Source: JACVRW01 sp963771715
Lineage (GTDB): Bacteria; Actinomycetota; Thermoleophilia; Solirubrobacterales; Thermoleophilaceae
Length of the DNA: 64,000 nt
Direction of reading: 5' to 3'
NCBI GenBank assembly: GCA_963771715.1
Contig: CAVYUQ010000023.1
Span: 139,998-203,997, forward strand
Shown here: positions 54,380 through 62,681 of the stretch, piece after piece
Position numbering within the stretch: the first letter of the stretch is position 1
Layout: every line of letters starts with the position of its first letter
Translations under genes and position numbers: made by a program
The notes under the pieces: generated by a model
The model's database searches: none
What the model saw: only the letters and a program-made list of their open reading frames with translations
What the model was told of the DNA's origin: nothing

Positions 54380-56552
54380 CTACGAGGTCGCGCCCACGCC
54401 CTTCACCAGGGACTCGCCCTCGATATCCACGTCCGGAACGATCCGCTCGAGACGCTTGGGCATCCACCAGGCGCGCTTCCCGAGCAGGACCATCACGGCC
54501 GGGACGAGGGTCATCCGGACGATGAAGGCATCCGCCAGCACTCCGAATGCGAGTGACAGGCCGATGGACTTGACAACGGGATCCGTGTCCGTGACGAACG
54601 CTCCGAAGACGGAGATCATGATGATCGCCGCCGCGGTGACGACGCGTCCGCTCTGGCCGTAGCCCTTGATGACGGACTCGCGTGCCCGGCCCGAGCGCAC
54701 GAAGTTCTCGCGCATCCGGGACACGAGGAACACCTCGTAGTCCATCGCCAGCCCGAACAGGATTCCCACCAGGAGCACCGGCAGGAAGCTCGTGATCGGT
54801 CCGGCCTTGGCCACGTCGAACAGCCCGTTCAGGTTGCCGTCCTGGAACACCCAGACCACGAGGCCCAGGGACGCGGCGATGCTGAGCAGGAAGCCCGCGA
54901 CCGCCTTGATCGGCACCAGGATCGAACGGAACACCACCGTCAGCAGGATGAGGGCGAGCCCCACCACGACCGCGATGTACTTCGGAAGCGCGGCCGCGAG
55001 CTTGTCGTTGGTGTCGATGTTCATCGCCGTCGTTCCCGTGACGTACGCCTCGATGCCGTACGACTCGGGGATCTGCGCCGCCTCGTCACGCATGTACGAG
55101 ACCAGGTCCTTCGTCTCGTCTGAGGCGGGGCCGCTCGTCGGGGTCACCGACACGACGGTCACGTCGCCGGCGTCGTTCTGAGCCGGGTCGGACACGGTCG
55201 CGACGCCCGGGAACGTCTTGATCTCGTCCGCGATGCCCTGGGCCAGCTCCTTCTGCTTGTCCTTGGGCACCTCAGGCGCGTAGACCACAGCGGTCAGCGG
55301 CCCGTTGAAGCCGGGGCCGAAGCCCTCCGTGAGGAGGTCGTACGCGCGACGCTCCGTGCTTGTCGTCGGGCTCGCGCCGTCATCCGGCAGCCCGAGCTTC
55401 ATGTGCGTAGCCGGGATCGCGATCGATCCGAGCAGGACCAGGCCCAGCAGCACGACGGCCAGCGGCCGGCGGGTGATGAGCTTGACGTACCGGGTGCTGA
55501 GCGTCGGGGCTCCCTCCGCGCGGCGCCTCGGCCGCTTGGTGAGGAACCTGTTGAGACGCGCGAAGCGCTTGCCGCCGAATCCGAGCATGGCGGGAAGCAG
55601 GGTCACCGCGATCACCACGGCCAGCGACACGGTCGCCGCCGCGGCCACGCCCATGACCGTCAGGAACGGGATTTGCACCACGGCGAGGCCCACGAGTGCG
55701 ATCACCACGGTCGCGCCCGCGAAGACCACGGCGCTTCCGGCCGTAGCGGTCGCCTGGGCCGCCGCCTCACGCGGCTCGAGGCCGTCGTCGAGGTTCTGGC
55801 GGTGCCGCGACAGGATGAACAGCGCGTAGTCGATGCCGACCGCCAGGCCGAGCATCGTCGCCAGGATCGGAGCGGTCTCGGAGATCTCGATCGCGCCGGA
55901 CATCGCGGTGATGCCGAACATGCCGAGCGTGACGCCGATCAGCGCGGTGAACAGGGGCAGCCCGGCCGCCAGCAGCGACCCGAGCGTGATCGCGAGCACG
56001 AGGAAGCCGACCAACATGCCGACCATCTCCGCCTTGCTCTCGCTCTCCTCGGTGACGACGCCGCCGCCGAACTCGACCTGCATGCCGGCCTTGGTCGCCG
56101 GCTCCGTCGACGCCTCCAGGGCGTCGGCCGAGCTCTTCTCGACCTCCTCGGCCTTGACCGGGTAGTACACGTCCGCGAAGCCGATGCGGCCGTCCTTCGA
56201 GATCGCGCCCATCGAGTACGGGATCCTGGACCGCGGTTACCTCAGGAGCCTTGGACGCGTTCTCGACGCTCTCCATCACCGCCGCCTTGTTGTCGGCGTC
56301 GGTGAGCTTTTCGCCCTTGGGAGCCGCGAACACCACTCGAGCGGAGCCGCCACCGGCCTCGGGGAACTTCTCCTCGAGCAGGTCCTGAGCCACCTGCGAC
56401 TCGGTGCCCGGCACCGAGAACTCGTTGCTGGTCTTGCCGCTGAACGCGGAAGCGCTCGCGATAACACCCGCGAGCACGATCAGCCAGGCGACGAGCACGG
56501 TGCGACGGTGCTCGAAGGCCCAGCCACCAATTCGATAAAGACGCGTTGCCAT
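54380..56552 (-). CDS. MMPL-family membrane exporter (frame broken once)
   Basis: About 723 residues. The first helix (VLVAWLIVLAGVIASASAF) is followed by a large outer domain, then two groups of about five helices each. MLGLAVGIDYALFILSRHRQ and later GILFGLAMDYEVFLVSRMRE are the conserved GxxxDY motifs of the MMPL/RND proton relay. Members export lipids or drugs to the outer leaflet. The frame changes at about 56219-56226 (surplus C in CCC), between VQDP and YSMGAISKDGRIG. ATG 56552. Shares a divergent promoter region with the PAP2 gene. Confidence 0.88.
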
Positions 56553-56613
56553 GGGGATGCCCTTGGGTCGGGGGTATTTGACCCAGCGAGCTTCCCGCCG
56601 AACGCCGCCCCGA

Positions 56614-56709
56614 ACATCGGGACGACTCCCTGATCCCACACCCTTATTTGCCCTGAGTCAGGGTTTTCGCTCCGAGATCAGGGCGCGAATCCGGGGTATG
56701 CCCCGATGT
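56614..56709. promoter_or_regulatory. Nested inverted repeats between the MMPL and PAP2 genes
   Basis: Three reverse-complement pairs are nested around one centre near 56657: ACATCGGG (56614-56621) with CCCGATGT (56702-56709), CCCTGATC (56628-56635) with GATCAGGG (56676-56683), and CCCTGA-G-TCAGGG (56651-56663). A further CGGGG-TATG-CCCCG lies at 56692-56705. This looks like clustered operators for one regulator, or a cruciform. Confidence 0.5.
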
Positions 56710-56740
56710 CCCGCCGCGAGCGCGGAGAGAAGCTCGCGGC

Positions 56741-57478
56741 ATGAAGCCCTGGATCCGCGAATTGGCCCTTTTTGCCGGTGCCTATCTGCTCTACAGCGCC
56801 GGCCGCTTCGTCGCGATCGGCGATCTCGACGTGGCAACCGAGAACGCCGAGAGCATCGTGAGACTCGAGCAGTCGCTGTCCGTGGACGTGGAGGCCGGCG
56901 TTCAGGGCGCGCTTGACGGCTCTTGGCTCCTGTGGGTCCTCAACCACCTCTACCTCGCCGCGCAGATGGTCGTGGTGCCCGGGGCGCTCGTGTGGCTCTA
57001 CCGCGGTTCGCGCACGCACTACGAGCTGCTGCGCAACACCATTCTCGCCACGTGGCTGATCTCGCTTCCGATCTATGCGCTGTTCCCGGTGGCGCCGCCG
57101 CGGCTGGCGGATGTCGGGCTGGTGGACACGATCACCACGCAGACCGGGGTGGCGCTCGACTCGAAGCTCACCACGTCCTTCTACAACGAGCTCGCCGCCG
57201 TGCCGAGCCTGCACGCCGGATTTGCGCTGGCCGTGAGCGCCGCGCTCGCCGCGGCGGCTCGGCGGCGCGTGACGCGCGCGCTCGCGTGGCTCTGGGCGCC
57301 CACCGTCGGACTGGCCGTGGTGGCCACGGGCAACCACTTCGTGGCCGACATCGTCGCGGGCGTGGCGGTCACGGCGCTCGGCTTTGCGCTCGGCCGCGCC
57401 GTCAGCGGTCTAGCGCGTGCTGAGCTGCCCGGCCTCGCGGTCCGCCCGCTCCACCACGCGAGCGACCTCCACGCGTGA
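56741..57478 (+). CDS. PAP2-superfamily membrane phosphatase/transferase
   Basis: A 245-residue protein with about six membrane helices. VPSLHAGFAL and VATGNHFVADIVAG hold the two histidines of the PAP2 active site; NHLYLAAQMVVVPGALVWLY earlier is typical of the bacterial Ipt/Aur1-like branch. It acts on lipid phosphates or transfers inositol-phosphate-like groups; the substrate is unknown. Divergent from the MMPL exporter. Its last 69 bases overlap antisense with the LuxR remnant. Confidence 0.8.
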   Translation: MKPWIRELALFAGAYLLYSAGRFVAIGDLDVATENAESIVRLEQSLSVDVEAGVQGALDGSWLLWVLNHLYLAAQMVVVPGALVWLYRGSRTHYELLRNTILATWLISLPIYALFPVAPPRLADVGLVDTITTQTGVALDSKLTTSFYNELAAVPSLHAGFALAVSAALAAAARRRVTRALAWLWAPTVGLAVVATGNHFVADIVAGVAVTALGFALGRAVSGLARAELPGLAVRPLHHASDLHA

Positions 57479-57964
57479 GGACACCTCGAGCTTCTGGAAC
57501 AGGTGCCGGATGTGGGTTTCCACGGTCTTCGGGCTGAGGAAGAGCTCCGCTGCGATCTGAGCGTTCGTCTTGCGGTCCACAACGAGGCGCGCCACCTCGA
57601 GCTCGCGCTCGGTGAGCGTCTCGATGCCGCTCCCGTCCGCCTTGCCGGCGCGCGTCCGGCGGTGCACGCGGCGTCCGAGCTTGCCGAGCTCGCGGTCGGC
57701 CGCGTCGCGGCGCGGTAGGGCGCCGCACGCCTCGAACGAGCTCCCCGCGCTCGTGAACTCCGCGGTCGCGCGCTCGCGCTCCCCCGCCCGCGCCAGCGCC
57801 TGCCCGGCCAGCATGCGCGACAGCGCCGCCTCCACGGGCGCGCCCACCTCCGCGAACGCGGCCGCCGATGCGAGCGCGCGCTCGGCCGCGGCCTCTGTGT
57901 CGCCGGCGTTGAGCGCAACGGCGGCGGTGGCGCGATCCGCAGCGCGCGGGCACTCATGGAACTC
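57410..57964 (-). pseudogene. C-terminal remnant of a large LuxR-type (LAL) regulator
   Basis: The open frame gives about 184 residues: a helical repeat tail (ATAAVALNAGDTEAAAERAL, then VEAALSRMLAGQALARAGER) and a complete LuxR helix-turn-helix (LTERELEVARLVVDRKTNAQ, ELFLSPKTVETHIRHLFQKL). LAL regulators normally have about 800 more residues with an AAA ATPase at the N-terminus. Here the frame is closed by a TGA at 57967 and the response regulator begins 30 bases further on, on the other strand. A shorter protein could still start at GTG 57847 and bind DNA. Confidence 0.75.
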
Positions 57965-57993
57965 TCATCTCCGGCCTGTCATCGTGGGCTCGG

Positions 57994-58677
57994 ATGCGCC
58001 TCCTGGTCGTCGAGGATGACGTGAAGATGGCGGCGCTGGTGCGCCGCGGCCTCACCGAGGAGGGCGCCGCCGTGGACGTGGCGCGCAGCGGCGAGGACGC
58101 GCTCTGGATGGCGGCCGCCGCGCCCTACGACGCGCTGGTGCTGGACGTGATGCTCCCCGGCATCGACGGCTTCGAGACCTGCCGGCGGCTCCGCGACGAC
58201 GGCGTCTGGACGCCGGTGCTGCTGCTCACCGCGCGCGACTCGGTCGAGGACCGCGTGGCCGGCCTCGACGGCGGGGCCGACGACTACCTCACGAAGCCGT
58301 TCTCCTTCGCCGAGCTGTCGGCTCGGCTGCGGGCGCTGGTGCGGCGCGGCCAGAAGGAGCGGCCCGCGGTGCTCGAGGTGGGCGAGCTGCGGCTCGACCC
58401 GGCCACCCGCCAGGCCTGGCGCGGCGAGCGGGGCGTCGACCTGTCCACGAAGGAGTTCGCGCTGCTGGAGGCGTTCATGCGCCGCCCGGGCGACGTGCTG
58501 AGCCGCCTCGAGCTGCTGGAGCACGCCTGGGACTTCGGCTACGAGAACCGCTCGAACGTGATCGACGTGTACGTGCGCTACCTGCGCGAGAAGATCGACC
58601 GCCCGTTCGGCGTGAAGAGCATCGAGACCGTGCGCGGGGCGGGCTACCGGCTGCGCGCGGACGGAGGTGCGAGCTGA
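57994..58677 (+). CDS. OmpR-family response regulator
   Basis: A 227-residue regulator. The receiver domain has the acidic pair in VVEDDVKM, the phosphorylated Asp51 in LVLDVMLPG and Lys101 in YLTKPFSF. The C-terminal winged helix (VDLSTKEFALLEAFMRRPGD, SNVIDVYVRYLREKI) binds DNA. It is followed after five bases by its sensor kinase, and shortly by a PepSY protein likely to be in the same transcript. Confidence 0.95.
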   Translation: MRLLVVEDDVKMAALVRRGLTEEGAAVDVARSGEDALWMAAAAPYDALVLDVMLPGIDGFETCRRLRDDGVWTPVLLLTARDSVEDRVAGLDGGADDYLTKPFSFAELSARLRALVRRGQKERPAVLEVGELRLDPATRQAWRGERGVDLSTKEFALLEAFMRRPGDVLSRLELLEHAWDFGYENRSNVIDVYVRYLREKIDRPFGVKSIETVRGAGYRLRADGGAS

Positions 58678-58682
58678 GCCGC

Positions 58683-60050
58683 GTGCCCGTGCGCATCCGC
58701 CTCACGCTGGCCTTCACGGCCGTGATGGCCGTGGTCCTGCTCGCCGTGGGCCTGTTCGTCTACTCGCGGGTCGGCTCGGACCTGGAGGCGGCGCTCGACA
58801 ACTCGCTGCGCTCACGCGCCGACGACCTCGCCGCCGTGGCGGGCGACCCGGGGTTCGGCGCCCCGGACCAGGACCGGCTCGTGGCTCGGGACGAGAGCCT
58901 GGCTCAGGTGATCGGCCGCGACGGCAGCGTCGTGTACGCGAGCCCGGGCTTCCGCGAGCGCCCGCTCCTGAGCGCCGGCGAGCTTGCCCGCGCGAGCCGC
59001 GGGCCCGTCTTCGTGAACCGCGACTCGGTGGCGGGGTTCGACGAGCGCGTCCGGCTGCTCGCGCGGCCCACGGACAGCCGGGTGGTGGTCGTGGGCGCCA
59101 CCCGCGAGGACCGCGACGAGGCGCTGGCGTCACTGGGGACGGTGCTGCTCACGGGCGGCCCGATCGCCCTCCTGCTCGCGGCGCTCGCCGGCTACTGGCT
59201 CGCCTCGGCCGCGCTGCGGCCGGTGGGCGCGATGCGCGGCGAGGCTGCCGAGATCTCGCGCCTGGGAAGCGGCAGGCGGCTGCCCGTGCCGCCCGCGGGC
59301 GACGAGCTCTCGAAGCTCGGCGGGACGCTCAACGAGATGCTGGAGCGGCTGGAGCGCTCGGCCGAGCGCGAGCGCGGCTTCGTGGCGAGCGCGAGCCACG
59401 AGCTGCGCACGCCGCTGGCGCTGCTAAAGGCGGAGCTCGAGCTCGCGCTGCGGGAGGGCCGGAGCGCCGAGGAGCTGCGCGCGGCCGTGGCGTCCGCCGC
59501 GAGCGAGAGCGACCGCCTCGTCCAGCTCGCCGAGGACCTGCTGGTGCTGGCTCGCGCCGACGAGGGGAAGCTGCCGGTGCGCCCCGAGCGGCTCGACGCC
59601 GGCGAGCTCCTGCACACCACCGCGCGCCGCTTCGAGGCACGGGCCGGCGAGGCGGGGCGCGAGCTGCGGGTGGAGCCCACCGACGGCCTGGCGCTGCACG
59701 CCGACCGCCTGCGCGCCGAGCAGGCGCTCGCCAACCTCGTGGACAACGCCCTGCGCCACGGCGAGGGCGCCATCGAGCTGGCCGCCGAGCCCGGCGAGGG
59801 CGGCGTGCGGCTGCACGTGCGCGACCGCGGGCCGGGGTTCGACTCCTCGCTCGACGGACACGCCTTCGAGCGCTTCACCCGCGGCGACCGCGCGCGCTCA
59901 CGCGGCGGCACGGGGCTCGGGCTGGCGATCGTCGAGGCGATCGCGAGGTCGCACGGCGGCCGCGCCGGCGGGGACCCCCGCGAGGGCGGTGGCCTGGACG
60001 CCTGGGTCGAGCTGCCGGACTCTCACGTCCATCTCATGGCCCGCGGTTAG
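58683..60050 (+). CDS. Two-component sensor histidine kinase
   Basis: A 455-residue membrane sensor. Two helices (residues 8-28 and 150-178) enclose an outer domain of about 120 residues; a HAMP domain follows. The phosphorylated His239 is in ASASHELRTPLALL; ATP-binding boxes are NLVDNALRHGEG, VRDRGPGFD and GGTGLGLAIVEA. GTG start. It pairs with the response regulator upstream. The signal is unknown; the neighbouring PepSY protein and Psp genes make an envelope signal plausible. Confidence 0.95.
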   Translation: MPVRIRLTLAFTAVMAVVLLAVGLFVYSRVGSDLEAALDNSLRSRADDLAAVAGDPGFGAPDQDRLVARDESLAQVIGRDGSVVYASPGFRERPLLSAGELARASRGPVFVNRDSVAGFDERVRLLARPTDSRVVVVGATREDRDEALASLGTVLLTGGPIALLLAALAGYWLASAALRPVGAMRGEAAEISRLGSGRRLPVPPAGDELSKLGGTLNEMLERLERSAERERGFVASASHELRTPLALLKAELELALREGRSAEELRAAVASAASESDRLVQLAEDLLVLARADEGKLPVRPERLDAGELLHTTARRFEARAGEAGRELRVEPTDGLALHADRLRAEQALANLVDNALRHGEGAIELAAEPGEGGVRLHVRDRGPGFDSSLDGHAFERFTRGDRARSRGGTGLGLAIVEAIARSHGGRAGGDPREGGGLDAWVELPDSHVHLMARG

Positions 60051-60060
60051 AACTGCCCGC

Positions 60061-60396
60061 ATGAAGATCACTCGCAAGCACATTGCAGTAGGTGGACTGG
60101 TAGTGGCGCTCAGCGCCGGAGGCGTCGGCGCGGCCATGGCGGCCGGCGGAGGCGAGGATGCAGGCGAGCAGGTGAGCGGTCCCGGGGCAGACCGGGCCCG
60201 CGAGGCCGCGCTCGCCGCGCACCCCGGCACCGCCAACTCGGTCGAGCGCGACGGCGAGAACGGCGCCACCTGGGAGGTCGAGATCACCGGCACCGACGGC
60301 AAGACCGTGGACGTCCGGCTCGACGAGAACTACAAGGTCGTCGTCATCGAGGGCGACGGCGGCGACTCACACGAGGGCGAGGGCGCGGGCCAGTAA
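60061..60396 (+). CDS. Small exported PepSY-domain protein
   Basis: A 111-residue protein with a signal peptide (HIAVGGLVVALSAGGVGAAMA). The rest is one PepSY unit: AREAALAAHPGTANSVERDG, then ATWEVEITGTDGKTVDVRLDE and a final strand KVVVIEGD. PepSY domains inhibit proteases or modulate sensors outside the membrane. It follows the sensor kinase by 10 bases, so it may be an accessory of that system or its target. The tail is acidic (DGGDSHEGEGAG). Confidence 0.8.
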   Translation: MKITRKHIAVGGLVVALSAGGVGAAMAAGGGEDAGEQVSGPGADRAREAALAAHPGTANSVERDGENGATWEVEITGTDGKTVDVRLDENYKVVVIEGDGGDSHEGEGAGQ

Positions 60397-60402
60397 CCCG
60401 CG

Positions 60403-60633
60403 CTACTTCGGAGAGCCGCTCGGCTCGCCGGCGAGCGCGATCTCGCCGGTCACCACGATCTCACGCTCGAGGCCATCGACGGTAACGACCGCGCGGGCCT
60501 CGAGCGTCTCGCTCCCGCTCAGCTTGCCGGCGTCGAGCAGCTCGCGCACACCCAGCTCGATCTCGCGCTGAGAGGTCACCCCCAGCTTCTTCAGGAAGCG
60601 ACGCACCGACAGGTTGAAGGCCTCTTCGTCCAT
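60403..60633 (-). CDS. DUF6494-family small protein
   Basis: A 76-residue cytoplasmic protein. MDEEAFNLSVRRFLKKLGVT and SQREIELGVRELLDAGKL form two or three helices, followed by two strands (ARAVVTVDGLEREIVVTGEI). This is the pattern of DUF6494, whose function is unknown. Its ATG shares one base with the pspAA stop (TGATG), so it is translated with pspA and pspAA and is probably a functional partner. Confidence 0.75.
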   Translation of the reverse strand: MDEEAFNLSVRRFLKKLGVTSQREIELGVRELLDAGKLSGSETLEARAVVTVDGLEREIVVTGEIALAGEPSGSPK

Positions 60634-60911
60634 CAGTCGGGGATCAGCCCGTCACCGTTGAACTCGCCCTTGGCCTCGTTGAAAGAGATGTCGCGCGGGG
60701 GCAGGATCACGTCGGACTCCACCAGCTCGTCCTCGGGCAGGGCGTTGCCGTCGCTCGCCACGATCTCGAGCATCTGGCTCCAGAGCTCCTTGAAGCCGGT
60801 CTCGTCGCCCTGCTCGACCGCCGCGACGGCCCTGTTGTCGAGCTCGTTGAGGCGCCCCGCGTCCTCGTCGGGCAGCTTGAACTGCCCCTCACCCGAGATA
60901 CGGACGATCAC
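60633..60911 (-). CDS. pspAA: PspA-associated protein PspAA
   Basis: A 92-residue cytoplasmic protein. MIVRISGEGQFKLPDEDAGR and LNELDNRAVAAVEQGDETGF are characteristic of PspAA, which is coded next to PspA in actinobacteria and archaea and is thought to bind it. The second half is acidic (ALPEDELVESDVILPPRDIS). GTG start overlaps the PspA stop (GTGA). Confidence 0.85.
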   Translation of the reverse strand: MIVRISGEGQFKLPDEDAGRLNELDNRAVAAVEQGDETGFKELWSQMLEIVASDGNALPEDELVESDVILPPRDISFNEAKGEFNGDGLIPD

Positions 60912-61663
60912 GCCTTCTCCTCCCCCTGCTCGAGGGCGGGCGACTCGCCGCCCCCGGACCCGAGCTCGGCCTTCATCTTCGCGAGCTCGTCGTCCACCTG
61001 GACTCCGCTGGTGAGCTCCGAGAGCTGGCGGTCGAGGTCGTCCTCGCCCGAGCCGAGCGTGGTGATGTCGTCGAACGCACCGGCCTTCTCCAGCTCCTCG
61101 ACCGCCGACGCGCGGGCGCGCATCGTCTCGGTCTTGTCCTCGGCGCGCTGCATCGCGAGCCCGAGGTCGGCCATCTCCTCGCCGACTCCGTTGGCGGCCT
61201 CGGAGATCCGCACCTGGGCCTCGGCGGCCGAGTACTGCGCCTTGATGACCTCCTTCTTGGTGCGGAACTGCTCGATCTTCTGGCGCAGCCGCTGCTCGTT
61301 CGCGATCAGCTGCTCCTGCTGCGCCTCGAGCTCCTTGACCTGCTGGTCGAGCGACTGCATCTCGGTCTGCGCGAGCGTCTTGCGCTCGAGCGCCGTGCGC
61401 GCGAGGTCCTCACGCCCCTGGGCGAGCGCCTGGCGCGCCTGGGTGTCGAGCTTCACCACCTGCTGCTCGAGCTTCTGCGTCTGCATCTGAAGGCGCTTCT
61501 TCGACGTGACCACGTCGGCGATGCCCTTCTTCACGTTCTGAAGCAGCTCGACCTGCTTCTGGTAGCCGTAGTCGAGCGTCTCGCCCGGATCCTCGGCCCG
61601 GTCGAGCATTCTCGAGATCTTCGCCTTCACCACAGTGGACATGCGACCGGCAAGCCCTGGCAT
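60908..61663 (-). CDS. pspA: PspA/IM30 membrane-stress protein
   Basis: A 251-residue, almost entirely helical protein. The N-terminus (MSTVVKAKISRMLDRAEDPGETLDY) is the membrane-binding helix with the conserved AEDP; long coiled coils follow (KRLQMQTQKLEQQVVKLDTQ to near residue 150). ESCRT-III-like PspA polymers patch damaged membranes. First gene of the operon pspA-pspAA-DUF6494. The other usual Psp-linked genes, htpX and pspAB, lie about 11 kb away in this window. Confidence 0.93.
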   Translation of the reverse strand: MPGLAGRMSTVVKAKISRMLDRAEDPGETLDYGYQKQVELLQNVKKGIADVVTSKKRLQMQTQKLEQQVVKLDTQARQALAQGREDLARTALERKTLAQTEMQSLDQQVKELEAQQEQLIANEQRLRQKIEQFRTKKEVIKAQYSAAEAQVRISEAANGVGEEMADLGLAMQRAEDKTETMRARASAVEELEKAGAFDDITTLGSGEDDLDRQLSELTSGVQVDDELAKMKAELGSGGGESPALEQGEEKA

Positions 61664-61719
61664 GTCTTCTCCTCATCTCCGACGCCTTCAGTTGGGCCAA
61701 GAGTAGTCTGCGCGCCCGA

Positions 61720-62211
61720 GTGGAGCCACGTCCCCCGTCAGCATCGAGTTCAATCCTCAGCCGCTGGATGGGCCCCACCGACGCGAACAACGCCGGCAAC
61801 GTGCACGGCGGGGTGATCATGCACCTCTGCGACGAGGTGGCCGGCATCGCCGCCGTTCGGCACTCGGGCGCGCGCGTCGTGACGGCCGCGATGGACCGCA
61901 TGAACTTCCGCCATCCGGTGTTCGTCGGCCAGCTCGTGACGGTGAAGGCCACGGTGAACGCGGCGTGGCGCAGCTCCATGGAGGTCGGCGTGCGGGTGGA
62001 GTCCGAGAACGTGCGCAGCGGCGAGGTGCTGCATACCTCGACCGCCTACCTCACGATGGTCGCCCTTGACGACGAGGGCAATCCCACCGAGGTCCCGCCG
62101 GTCGCTCCGGAGACGCCGGACGAGATCCGGCGGGCGCGCGAGGCCCAGCTGCGCCGGGACACCCGCCTTGCGGAGCGGCAGCGGATTGAGCAGGAACGCG
62201 CTCGCGCCTGA
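61720..62211 (+). CDS. Acyl-CoA thioesterase (hotdog fold)
   Basis: A 163-residue protein. RWMGPTDANNAGNVHGGVIM with the following HLCDEVAGIAAVRHSG is the hotdog helix and active-site region of YciA/ACOT-type thioesterases (catalytic Asn and Asp); VTAAMDRMNFRHPVFVGQLV is the conserved second strand. It hydrolyses acyl-CoA. GTG start. The C-terminus is charged and helical (RREAQLRRDTRLAERQRIEQ-like). Divergent from pspA; its 3' end overlaps antisense with a lipoprotein gene by 161 bases. Confidence 0.85.
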   Translation: MEPRPPSASSSILSRWMGPTDANNAGNVHGGVIMHLCDEVAGIAAVRHSGARVVTAAMDRMNFRHPVFVGQLVTVKATVNAAWRSSMEVGVRVESENVRSGEVLHTSTAYLTMVALDDEGNPTEVPPVAPETPDEIRRAREAQLRRDTRLAERQRIEQERARA

Positions 62212-62624
62212 TGTTCGGGAGCTGGCGCCACTCGGTGAACTTGCCCTTGCGGATCGTGTAGCGGACCTTGACGAGACCGCTGCACGGCCCGCCCGGACCA
62301 GCGCGTATCCGGAAGGTCGCGAGCACGTGGGCTCCGCTCCCCTTCAACCGGATCAGGTCGGCCCGGCAGGGGAGGCTGGCGTTGAAGTTCCGCGCCTGCT
62401 TCGGGGTGCGCAGCCGGAACGGCCGGCCCTGGTCGATGATCGCGCCGGGCGCGAAGTAGTAGGCGGCCTGCTCGTAGTCCTGCCGCTCGAGGGCGAGTAG
62501 CCAGCCGCGGATCACGCGGCCGTCGTAGGAGTGCAACGGGTCGGGCTTGTCGAGAGGACTCCGAGTCGCAGCCCGCGAGCACGGCGAGCGCGAGCAGGAC
62601 CGCCGCTGGCCGGGCCGGGCGCAC
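62051..62624 (-). CDS. Lipoprotein with NTF2-like domain (frame broken once)
   Basis: About 190 residues as read. The N-terminus is a lipoprotein signal (AAVLLALAVLAGCDSES). The domain reads GRVIRGWLLALERQDYEQAA, YYFAPGAIIDQG, then VLATFRIRAGPGGPCSGLV and VRYTIRKGKFTEWRQLP, as in nuclear-transport-factor-2-like secreted proteins. The frame changes at about 62550-62562 (one surplus base). The last 45 residues, overlapping the thioesterase gene, look unlike protein and may be an artefact of a further lost stop. Confidence 0.6.
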
Positions 62625-62681
62625 GCCCGCAAGCGTACGCTCGGCAGGCCGGCGGTCTTAGCGCGCTCGCGCCTAAAGCGG

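Noticed and set aside
52595..54556. Long plus-strand open frames opposite the GMC and MFS genes
   Set aside because: They are shadows of the minus-strand genes in high-GC DNA: composition is dominated by R, A, G, D, E and H with no domain signatures.
7338..62562. Programmed +1 frameshifting as the cause of the broken frames
   Set aside because: No common slippery codon, stop codon or stimulatory structure is seen at the sites, and they occur in unrelated genes. It is kept only as an alternative to be tested against reads.
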